From an uncultured Eubacteriales bacterium (GTDB lineage Bacteria; Bacillota; Clostridia; Lachnospirales; Lachnospiraceae), in the NCBI GenBank assembly GCA_949284175.1, contig CASDVE010000019.1:1-61797 (forward strand): a stretch of DNA of 61,797 nucleotides, given 5' to 3'. The notes beneath the pieces are model-generated. The model saw nothing but the letters and a program-made list of their open reading frames with translations. It was not told where the DNA came from and made no database searches. Numbering within the stretch: position 1 is the stretch's first letter; each line of letters begins with the position of its first letter. Below are positions 44,101 to 52,305 of this stretch, in pieces. Both the position numbers and the translations under genes were made by a program.

Positions 44101-44451
44101 TTCAATAGCTTCATATGCTTTTTCCAGAAATATTCTTTGATTTGGGTCCATCATTTTTGCTTCATTAGGAGATATGTTGAAAAATTCATTATCAAAGGTA
44201 TCTATTCTTTCTAAGTAACCTTTTTTTAAATATTTTGTGTATTGTAAATTTAAAGCTTTCCCATACTGCTCAATATCGGTACGTCTTTCAGTCGGAACGT
44301 TTCGTACACTATTTTTTTCATTTAATAAATTTAGAAATAAATCTGTTATATTTTCTGCTTCTGGCAATTTGAAAGCTATTCCCACTATTGCCAGTTCATT
44401 ATTGTCTTTTTTTTCAATTTCACTGTTTTTAATTTGATTAAATAAATTCAA
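41122..44451 (-). CDS. Hybrid PKS/NRPS protein: AT-less KS, ACP and condensation domain
   Basis: This 1109-residue protein starts at TTG 44451, with AAGGAG seven bases upstream. The ketosynthase (10-440) has DTACSSGLAAL near 190, ETHGTGTKLGDP and SNIGHLDCASG, so Cys-His-His is complete. Where an acyltransferase would be there is only a short linker ending in the post-AT motif LPTYPFVHKRFW near 570, so the module needs the separate acyltransferase. The ACP carries NLGGDSILAIKAY near 638. The C domain (690-1109) has HHIIVDG near 815. There is no KR or DH, so a beta-keto group should persist and be coupled to the amino acid loaded on NRPS3. Confidence 0.9.
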   Translation of the reverse strand: MNLFNQIKNSEIEKKDNNELAIVGIAFKLPEAENITDLFLNLLNEKNSVRNVPTERRTDIEQYGKALNLQYTKYLKKGYLERIDTFDNEFFNISPNEAKMMDPNQRIFLEKAYEAIENAGFRKKDIDGKKVGVFLGYRGDDIYTYKNLIAKYGKNIESAMTGNINSIIASRLSYLLNLKGPSLCIDTACSSGLAALHYACSSLRNRECDAAIVGSIKLNLYPAKDEQEIGIESELEEIRSFDDFADGTVSGEGCIVFVVKRKDDAIKEKNNIYAVIKGSAINQDGHSIGLTAPSALAQKELLINAWKDAQINPESISYIETHGTGTKLGDPIEVNAINMAFEEYTNRKQFCGIGSIKSNIGHLDCASGLAGVLKMIVCFMYKKLFATINFVKPNKEIDFLKSAVYVNTNVIEWKDKTMRCGVNSFGLSGTNVHVVLENYPFYEYTTESENSSEKNIFLLSAKNPESLKVYLNKYSLFLEHNQVNIKNLMHTLINHRNVYQYKCCIVFSNINDLKNKLQIILNNYNCLHERKDIYLFDDSYEVYKFENNLEEHLYIALCKWLKQEQYKIEGGTIISLPTYPFVHKRFWIENVENDVKIKLCGKKDNKYSEMEYILASVWKETLGVSEINVYDKWQNLGGDSILAIKAYNLLKEKGYIGISVIDILNNSLVENSLIVKKNKFKKKIESEVNFCELIEQQRPIYYSYLIDKSSLQYNLPMLFEITDKNNIEMIKKTLQEVVKNNRCLNSCLVYKEKILQKKLELKDWKVEEIWDDCDQNELFARYTIPFDIFNEPLFKAKILHCKNKAYLFLDVHHIIVDGHSLQILLDDFASLYEGRKLENKDYDFYNYIEEHKEYYKTSDFEKANLYWETYLKNFPDTKRLMNSCPMEYNSEIVYFDIQDKILKKMNTFLKKYEVSFYSLNLSIYLLSLHKITKKDELIIGVPVDGRNTNSVQNQIGMFVKNLPLISKINDENFIDYLKKIDKEIKNMLLFFDGFQYELLEKTGKHLYFDTLYSHQNFHNKIISSNCLKQIFPERRKTAFDIILQTTINENQISGFFEYRKDIYSKSEINKIIQYMNDFVENIEDNCTVQLKNLVEIKAQNTFFDKEFNF

Positions 44452-44469
44452 AATTATTCTCCTTCTTAT

Positions 44470-44504
44470 GCGTATCTACAGTTAGTAACTAATTGTAGAT
44501 ACGC
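44470..44504 (-). promoter_or_regulatory. Intercistronic hairpin between NRPS2 and the PKS gene
   Basis: A perfect 11-bp stem (GCGTATCTACA / TGTAGATACGC), with an inner TTAGT/ACTAA continuation, lies between the NRPS2 stop and the PKS ribosome site. It lacks a T run, which suggests a stability or processing element within one long mRNA. Confidence 0.6.
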
Positions 44505-44519
44505 AACCTACAAAATCAC

Positions 44520-47500
44520 TTATTTTACTAAAAATTTAGAAGCAATATCTTCATATTTTTCTAAAAATTTTCGAATACCACTTTCAGCAAATACTCGTTC
44601 GTTAAAGATTGTTTCAAATTCAACTTTTTCAAAGTTATTACACCTAAATATCAACATTGAATTTATCATTTCTTCTAATTCTAATGAATTATCCATATCA
44701 AATACTGGTAATATTTCATTTTTATGAAAATCTACCTTCTTATAATCCATAATTGACAAAGAATTTTCAAATTTAGACTTGATTTCTTGAACAGCTTCTT
44801 CAAACGTATTAATCTCTGTTAAGTTTATTTTTGTTTCTTTCAACACATTTTGTTCATTGTAGTAGATACTAAAACTTTCTTTGTTTGCGAACTGTGAAAG
44901 AGAAAGAACACAGATCGTAAATAAAATGTACTTTTCATCAACATTTTCTGTTTTAGCAATTTCTGCTACCGAATTACTTAATTTACTATTTAGCCTATAA
45001 TAAATACGATTTATGTTATCTTCTACATAATTCGAACTGTTTGTGAAAAATATTTCTGGCAATTCTAACGTATGAAACTTTTTCTGTTCATTTACTCTAT
45101 CACTAATAATCGCCGCTAATTTCTTTATAGATGGATAGTTAAACAATTCAGTAATTTTTATGATATCTGGATATTCATTATCAATCAAATTGTGTGCTTT
45201 AATCAGCATCAATGAATTACCACCCATATCAAAAAAGTTTTCTTTAATATCAACTGTATCTACTTCTAAAACCTCTTTCCAAATATTACTTAATTTTATT
45301 TCAATATCTGATTCTGCTTTATTATTAACAGTAATCTTTTTATTAGTTATTTTATTTGGTAATGCTTTCACGTCTATTTTACCGTTACTTGTTAATGGAA
45401 ATTCTTTCATAAAAATTATATGTGTTGGAATCATATACTTCGGTAAATGATTAGATAAAAACTTTCTAATTTCTTTTTCATCGTATTCCTCTTCTGAAAC
45501 ATAATATGCTACAAGTAATTTATTGTTTTTTTCTTCCCGAACAATCACTTTACTCATTTGTACTTTTTCAAATTTTGTTAAAACATTCTCTATTTCTTCC
45601 AACTCAATTCTCATACCTTGAATTTTAACTTGAAAATCTTTTCTTCCTAGAAATTCTATATACCCTTCGGCTCTCATTACCCCCTGATCTCCCGTTTTAT
45701 ACAATTTTCCATATTCAGGGTGTGTTATAAAAGATTCTTTTGTTCGTATAGGATCATTATCATAACCTTCTGCTATACCTTTACCTCCTATATAAATTTC
45801 TCCCTCTGTATTAATTGGGCATAGATTAGCACTTGAATTTAAAATATAAATATTCTGATTTTCTAACGGATACCCATACGGAATACTTTTCCACTCTTTT
45901 TTCACTTCCTTAATAGGATAATATATAGACCATATAGCTGCTTCAGTTGCACCTCCACAGCTAATAACGTCAGCACCTGGAAAGTAAGTATTTATTTGTG
46001 GAATTAAAGATAACGGAATCCAATCACCACTTAAAATAATCTTTCTTAATTTGAAATTTTTTGAGAAGACTTTATCCATTTTTTCTTCAAATACTAAAGT
46101 CTCATCCATCTTTTCATTAATACATGTCTCATCAGTATCGGATGGTCCACATTCCATAGCATGTAAAAGAATCTGTTTTGAATTCAGAAACATCTTTTTA
46201 CCTATTTCCTTAAATTTCATATTTCCTATTGAACATGTTCCTATGCCTATTTCATCTGCTGCCCTTGAAATCGTATCTACTATAATACCTAAATCTATAC
46301 ATGCCAAAAAATACCCTAAACCATTATACTTTTTCATATTTGCATCTGCATTATATACAAATAGAAAGCTAAACGATGAATTTCTGTATATTTCCTGATT
46401 GGTAAAGAAATGATCATTTACTGATATTTCATTGTCATTTACTTTTATTAATTTGTGTTCCTTAGGACTATAATAGTAGAATCCTCTTTCCAAATTATCA
46501 ATCATACCTTCTTTTATATATAGATAAATATCTATCGGATATAACCCTCCTGCTGATGCATATGCATATCTTATGCCATTGAAATCTCTATATTGTTTCA
46601 GTATCGCCAACAGCTCTAAAAATTGATGCAATGATATCTTTTTATTTGGATTAAAATTTCTTGTTGTATGACGTTTCAAATATTTTTTAGCAATAGTATC
46701 TTCATTTGGAAGTTGGTAACTTTTCCCATTATAATTATAGATTCTATCAAGAACTTCTTTCTTATACTTTTCGGCTTTATCTTTATAGAGCATAATTTCT
46801 TCACTAGCGTTATCACTATATAGTTTTTCCTGTGCCTTAAAAATATCAACGGGATGTTCTAATGTTTCAACCAAAACATTATCCTCTATAAGTTCTTCCA
46901 ACACTTTGTTATCAATTTTGCTTTCTTCTAACAATCTCTCTTTAGGAATTCCATTATAAGCTAATTCATATATTTTTCTAAGTTGATTAACATCCATATT
47001 TGGATACATCTTATCAGAAATATAAATTTTTTCTTCTTTTTCATTCCATCGTTTAGAAGGGGCCCAAAAAAGCTTTTGTTTATTTTTTAAACCTATTCTT
47101 TTTGTTACTAACTCTAATATTGCAGGAACAGAATTCCAAATTGTTATATTTTTTTCAAATAATATTTTTTCAATTAATTTAATGTCTTTTTGACTATCAA
47201 TAAGAACTAAACATGCTCCAGAACCTAATGTTCCAAAAATATCATAAACTGATAAGTCAAATCCTAAAGATGAAATTCCTAATGTTTTATCTGTTTCGGA
47301 TATTTGAATTTTATTATTGATATCTAAAATAGTATTTACAGCTGCCTCATGAGAAATCAATACCCCTTTTGGTTTGCCTGTACTTCCAGAAGTATATATA
47401 ATATAAGCTATTGTCTCTTTTGGAATACTATATTCAATATTTAATTCCTCATTATAATCTTCTAAGTCAGAATAAAATTGCGGTTCAATAAACGTTGTGC

Positions 47501-50500
47501 TATTACTATTCTGCATAATATACTTTCTTCTCTCACTCGGAAGTTCAGGATCGATTGGTACATATGTTGCACCAACTTTTAATATCCCTAACAAGGCTGC
47601 AACTGTCGAAATTCTTCTCTCTGCATGAATAGCTACTCTGTCTCCTAATCCAATTCTTTCCGTTTTTACTAATTTATTTGCAATTTGATTTGCCATTTTA
47701 TTTAATTGGTTATAAGTAATACTCTCTTCATCGTATTCAATCGCAATATTCTTGCCAAATTTAAAAAGTGCATGTTCAAACAATTCATGTAATAACAGTT
47801 CAGAATCAGATCCTTTAGTAGAATTATACACTTTCCATATTTTTTTCTCTTTGTCCGAAATTTCATAATTCTCCTCTATATTATAATTTTCAATTCCATC
47901 AATATATTGGGAAAACATTGTTTCTATAACGTTCCTATCAAATATTTGCTCTACATAATCCCAAGATATTATAATTCCATCTGGCGTTTCTACAACCTGA
48001 TTATCAAGATATACTTGCGATGTCTGATTTACTCCATACACACTTTCTCCTAACAATTCCCATGAATTTATATTATCTGTTGTTCCTAATGCTCCAGAAA
48101 ATACAATTGGCATTATTGCTTTTCCAGATAAATCATAACGCCTTGATATTTCTTGTATAAACTCTACTCCATCATAAAGTCTATGATCCATTGACTCAGA
48201 AAGTGTATCTTGAACTTTGTGCATTTTCTCAATTAAATTACTCGTGTTTTTGTAGTCCACATTAATCAGCAGCAAAGATGTAAAGTCACCAATAATTTTA
48301 TCTACATCTTTATTAAAAGGAATTCTATCTGCTACGGTAAAATTAATTGCAAAATTATCTTGATTACTCCAAAAATTTAATACTTCAGCATAACGAGTAA
48401 CTAAGAATGAAATTGGTGTAACACGATTTTCTTTTGAAAAGTTTTTAATTTTTTCCCATAATTTGTAATCTATTTTTTTTGATAATCTCTTAAATGTAGG
48501 TTTTTTTACACTTAACGGATTTGTAATCATTGGTAATTTAGGTGCTAATGGAAAATCATCCATTTGATTTAGCCAAAATTCTTTATCTTCTTGGTATCTT
48601 TTTGTTTTCTTTAACTCATTTTTGCCTAAAATGTAATCCCTAAAAGAAAATTTAATATCTTCTTTATCCAAAGTAGGATTATTATAAAATTCAATAAGCT
48701 CTTTTCCTAAAATTCTCATACTTCCTGCATCTGCTATGATTGGATCAAATCCTATGCATAGTCTACTTCTAACATCATCTAATTTGTAAGCTTTGAATTC
48801 AAACATTGGCCAAGTCATCGGATCAAAAATATATGTTTCCATATATTTTCTATTATCTTCCAATATTTTTTCTTTTGTTTCCTTGTCTTTATTTCGAATA
48901 TCTATCTCTTGAATTTCATAATGACAATTTTCGATAATATGTTGTTGTCCCTTTTTATTCACAACACATCTAAGCATGGGGTGTCTTTTTATAACTCTAT
49001 TTAATGCCTCTGATAAATATTTTATATTTAAGCTTGTATCCACCTCCATATATAAATGTGTAGAAACACCGCCCATCTCATTATTATTTTCTCTTCCAAG
49101 GAAATACGAAAGCTGAATATCTGTCAAAGGAAAGCTTTCATTTATATGTTCCACATCTCCGATAATATATGGAATGCTATCTTCCTCCCTGTTTATTTCA
49201 GATAACTGTAAATATTTACAAAGCTCTCTGACACTAGAATGTTTAAAAAAATCCTTAAATGGTATCTTAAATCCTGTACTTTTATTAATAAGTGATATAA
49301 TCTTCATCATAGATATAGAATGTCCGCCTAAATCAAAGAAATCATCCTCAACTCCAATTCCTTTAATTCCTAGCACATTTTCCCAAATCTCTAAGATATT
49401 TTTTTCAACTTCTGTAATACTTGTTTCTCTATTAGCAGAATGCTTAGTCACCTCAGGTAAATTCTTTATATCCACCTTTCCATTTACAGTTAAGGGTAAT
49501 TTATCAAGTTTTATAATTTGTGATGGAATCATATATTGAGGGAGCAACTTTGACAAATATTCCCTTATAGAAAGATTTTCTAATTTTTCATCCGTTACTA
49601 CATACGCAAAGAGATTCTTAATGCCATTAATCTCTTTTGCAACAACAGTTGCAGATTTTATATTCTTATGGTTTAGAAGTGCTGTTTCTATTTCTCCTAT
49701 TTCAATTCTATATCCTCGAATTTTTACCTGTTTATCAATTCTTCCTAAATACTCAATTTCTCCGTTTTCTAAAACACGTCCTAAATCTCCAGAACGATAT
49801 ATTGTCTTTCCAAAACGATTTATAAATTTTTGTTTAGTTAATTCTTCATTATTTATATATCCTTTGCAGACCCCTAATCCTGCCACACAAATTTCTCCCG
49901 GAACCCCTATTGGAAGTATATTTAAATTCTGATCTAAAATATATACTTCCAATGATGGTATTGGTTTTCCAATATTACTAATATCCTTTTTTATTTCATA
50001 GTCTGTTATCTCTTTATATGTAACATGTATCGTAGTTTCGGTTATTCCATACATGTTGATTAGCTTAACATCAGGATATTTTTCATGCCATATTTTTAAG
50101 TGTGCAGGATGTAAAGCTTCTCCTCCAAATATTATATATCTAAGTGAATTAAGCTTGCTCTCTTTAGTTTCATCTACATCTGCTAAATTATAAAAAGAAG
50201 CTGGTGTCTGATTCAAAATTGATACTTTTTCTTCATTTAATATATTCCAAAATTCATCTGAATCTTGAGCTTTATTTTTGTTGATAATGACAATTTTTCC
50301 ACCATATAAGAGCGGACCAAATATTTCCCATACTGAAAAGTCAAAACAGAACGAGTGAAAAAATGACCATACATCTTTTTCTGAAAAAGAGAACTTACTT
50401 TTTTGGTTTTTTAATAGACTATATAAGTTTTTATTTGTAATCATCGCACCTTTAGGTTTTCCCGTAGTTCCAGATGTATAAATTAAATATATAATATCTT

Positions 50501-52283
50501 CACTTGAATAATCTGTTATAGTATATCGAATTTGAACATTTTTTAAATTTGATATACTATTAACATTAATTAATTGATATAAATCATCCTTTTTTAATCT
50601 TCCTTCGAACTTATTGTCACTGATGATTGTTTTACAATTAGCATCTTCGAGCATATAATTGATTCTGTCATCGGGAAATTCCGGTGAAATTGGTAAATAA
50701 GCAGCTCTTATTTTCAATATTCCCAAAATACTTGCAATCATATTTACAGACTTATCCAAAATAATTCCAACTATATCTCCTGATTTTACTCCAGCATCAA
50801 ATAAAGTATTAGCAATAATATTTGCTTTATAATTTAATTCTTTATATGTGATTTTCTCCTCTTCGTTTGTAATAGCTATGTTATCAGCAAATTTTTCTGC
50901 ACATCTCTCAAATTCCTTGATAATAACCGTCGGATTATCAAATTTGAAATCGAATTCGTTAATTCTACAGCAAATATCATTTTCTTCTTTTTCGGTCAGC
51001 AACTTAATCATCTCAATAGATTTGCACTTTTCATCCACAATTTGAAGTAATATATTCTTAATATGTTCAGGTATTGAACCAACATAATTCTCTTCAAAAG
51101 ATTTTGGATTAAAAATAATTCTTATACTTTTTTCATGCGGTATAACTGTGATGTTAAAATCATAATTGGTTGTTTCATACATATCAAATGATGTTATTTT
51201 CAACTCTGTATCGGCTACAGCATTACTATTTAAAGCAACCTCTAATGGATAGTTTTCAAAAGTAAATAAAATCTTAAACAGTTCCTCTTTAGATTTACAT
51301 AATGATTTTAATTCAGCGAGAGAAATATTGCCATTTTCCTCATCAAGAATACTTTCTCTTTGTAATGTTTTCAAATTATCAATAATACTCTTATTATTAT
51401 CAAATTTAATTAATAATGGAATCGTATTAATATACAGTCCAACACAATTTTCGACGTTTGCCTTTTTATTACTCCTACCGGAAATTACATTTCCAAATAA
51501 TACATTTGAATTTCTATTATAAAGGCTAAGTAAGATTCCTACTGCAAACTGATAAATTGAACATACTGATACTCCATTTTCTCCTGCAAAATTTTCTATT
51601 TTCTTTGCAAGTTCATCAGAAATATTAAAGTTCAATTCTTTTCTATTTTGATTTGTAAGTATGTTGTTTGATTCAATTGGTAGATCTGCCGCAAAATCAT
51701 AAGCTTTCAATCTATTTTCCCAATATTCTTTAGCTATATGTATATCTTTATTATCCTCTAGACTTTTTACCTCTAAATAATTATCCTCTTCGATTAGAAA
51801 GTTTCCAAACAAAATTTCTTTTAAAATAATTCCCATACTCCATCCATCTAAAATGATATGATGAAAATTTATAACAATGGTATAGCTTCCTTTTCCCCAA
51901 TCTACTATAGAAAATCTAATTAAATTATCTTTTGCTAAATCAAATCCCCTAGTTAAATATTCGTCTTTTATCTCTTTAACAATATTTTCATGAGAATTCT
52001 TTTCTACATTTTCATATTTCAAATATTTTATTTCTGGATTTCTCCCACTCATTTCGACTAACTGTGGATTTTTAAGATTTTTATAAACAATCGCAGAATT
52101 TAGTATGCTATGCACATTGACCGATTTTTTAATATTATTAATTATATGTTCTATGTCTTTACACTTATCAATATTCAATGTTAATATTTCGTTATATAAA
52201 CTTTTGTTTTCATCATTTAATAAACTTTGATATAAAATTCCTTCCTGCATTGGGCTTAATTTTCCAATTTTTTTTACTTTCAT
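44520..52283 (-). CDS. NRPS2: C-A(Thr)-T-Cy-A(Cys, embedded oxidase)-T plus C-like tail
   Basis: This two-module synthetase has 2587 residues, started at ATG 52283 (AAGGAG seven bases upstream). Module one: C with HHIILDG near 145, A with YTSGTTGKPKG near 600, hand-read code D-F-W-N-I-G-M-I-H-K (Thr), T with GGHSIS near 985. Module two opens with a heterocyclisation domain: FPLTDIQLSYFLGR near 1051 and D-x4-D-x2-S (DPIIADAGS) near 1181. The second A domain reads D-L-Y-N-I-S-C-I-W-K, the cysteine code. Between its A4 (FDLSVYDIFG) and A5 (LSGDWIPL) segments sits a SagB-type flavin oxidase, about 1815-2050 (TTRNFNP, YASAGGLYPIDIYLY, SIGNMKF). The second T has DMGGNSLM near 2350. About 190 residues of C-like tail lack HHxxxDG. 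Prediction: Thr-thiazole. Confidence 0.9.
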   Translation of the reverse strand: MKVKKIGKLSPMQEGILYQSLLNDENKSLYNEILTLNIDKCKDIEHIINNIKKSVNVHSILNSAIVYKNLKNPQLVEMSGRNPEIKYLKYENVEKNSHENIVKEIKDEYLTRGFDLAKDNLIRFSIVDWGKGSYTIVINFHHIILDGWSMGIILKEILFGNFLIEEDNYLEVKSLEDNKDIHIAKEYWENRLKAYDFAADLPIESNNILTNQNRKELNFNISDELAKKIENFAGENGVSVCSIYQFAVGILLSLYNRNSNVLFGNVISGRSNKKANVENCVGLYINTIPLLIKFDNNKSIIDNLKTLQRESILDEENGNISLAELKSLCKSKEELFKILFTFENYPLEVALNSNAVADTELKITSFDMYETTNYDFNITVIPHEKSIRIIFNPKSFEENYVGSIPEHIKNILLQIVDEKCKSIEMIKLLTEKEENDICCRINEFDFKFDNPTVIIKEFERCAEKFADNIAITNEEEKITYKELNYKANIIANTLFDAGVKSGDIVGIILDKSVNMIASILGILKIRAAYLPISPEFPDDRINYMLEDANCKTIISDNKFEGRLKKDDLYQLINVNSISNLKNVQIRYTITDYSSEDIIYLIYTSGTTGKPKGAMITNKNLYSLLKNQKSKFSFSEKDVWSFFHSFCFDFSVWEIFGPLLYGGKIVIINKNKAQDSDEFWNILNEEKVSILNQTPASFYNLADVDETKESKLNSLRYIIFGGEALHPAHLKIWHEKYPDVKLINMYGITETTIHVTYKEITDYEIKKDISNIGKPIPSLEVYILDQNLNILPIGVPGEICVAGLGVCKGYINNEELTKQKFINRFGKTIYRSGDLGRVLENGEIEYLGRIDKQVKIRGYRIEIGEIETALLNHKNIKSATVVAKEINGIKNLFAYVVTDEKLENLSIREYLSKLLPQYMIPSQIIKLDKLPLTVNGKVDIKNLPEVTKHSANRETSITEVEKNILEIWENVLGIKGIGVEDDFFDLGGHSISMMKIISLINKSTGFKIPFKDFFKHSSVRELCKYLQLSEINREEDSIPYIIGDVEHINESFPLTDIQLSYFLGRENNNEMGGVSTHLYMEVDTSLNIKYLSEALNRVIKRHPMLRCVVNKKGQQHIIENCHYEIQEIDIRNKDKETKEKILEDNRKYMETYIFDPMTWPMFEFKAYKLDDVRSRLCIGFDPIIADAGSMRILGKELIEFYNNPTLDKEDIKFSFRDYILGKNELKKTKRYQEDKEFWLNQMDDFPLAPKLPMITNPLSVKKPTFKRLSKKIDYKLWEKIKNFSKENRVTPISFLVTRYAEVLNFWSNQDNFAINFTVADRIPFNKDVDKIIGDFTSLLLINVDYKNTSNLIEKMHKVQDTLSESMDHRLYDGVEFIQEISRRYDLSGKAIMPIVFSGALGTTDNINSWELLGESVYGVNQTSQVYLDNQVVETPDGIIISWDYVEQIFDRNVIETMFSQYIDGIENYNIEENYEISDKEKKIWKVYNSTKGSDSELLLHELFEHALFKFGKNIAIEYDEESITYNQLNKMANQIANKLVKTERIGLGDRVAIHAERRISTVAALLGILKVGATYVPIDPELPSERRKYIMQNSNSTTFIEPQFYSDLEDYNEELNIEYSIPKETIAYIIYTSGSTGKPKGVLISHEAAVNTILDINNKIQISETDKTLGISSLGFDLSVYDIFGTLGSGACLVLIDSQKDIKLIEKILFEKNITIWNSVPAILELVTKRIGLKNKQKLFWAPSKRWNEKEEKIYISDKMYPNMDVNQLRKIYELAYNGIPKERLLEESKIDNKVLEELIEDNVLVETLEHPVDIFKAQEKLYSDNASEEIMLYKDKAEKYKKEVLDRIYNYNGKSYQLPNEDTIAKKYLKRHTTRNFNPNKKISLHQFLELLAILKQYRDFNGIRYAYASAGGLYPIDIYLYIKEGMIDNLERGFYYYSPKEHKLIKVNDNEISVNDHFFTNQEIYRNSSFSFLFVYNADANMKKYNGLGYFLACIDLGIIVDTISRAADEIGIGTCSIGNMKFKEIGKKMFLNSKQILLHAMECGPSDTDETCINEKMDETLVFEEKMDKVFSKNFKLRKIILSGDWIPLSLIPQINTYFPGADVISCGGATEAAIWSIYYPIKEVKKEWKSIPYGYPLENQNIYILNSSANLCPINTEGEIYIGGKGIAEGYDNDPIRTKESFITHPEYGKLYKTGDQGVMRAEGYIEFLGRKDFQVKIQGMRIELEEIENVLTKFEKVQMSKVIVREEKNNKLLVAYYVSEEEYDEKEIRKFLSNHLPKYMIPTHIIFMKEFPLTSNGKIDVKALPNKITNKKITVNNKAESDIEIKLSNIWKEVLEVDTVDIKENFFDMGGNSLMLIKAHNLIDNEYPDIIKITELFNYPSIKKLAAIISDRVNEQKKFHTLELPEIFFTNSSNYVEDNINRIYYRLNSKLSNSVAEIAKTENVDEKYILFTICVLSLSQFANKESFSIYYNEQNVLKETKINLTEINTFEEAVQEIKSKFENSLSIMDYKKVDFHKNEILPVFDMDNSLELEEMINSMLIFRCNNFEKVEFETIFNERVFAESGIRKFLEKYEDIASKFLVK

Positions 52284-52305
52284 TATTATCTCCTTTGTAA
52301 TTTTT

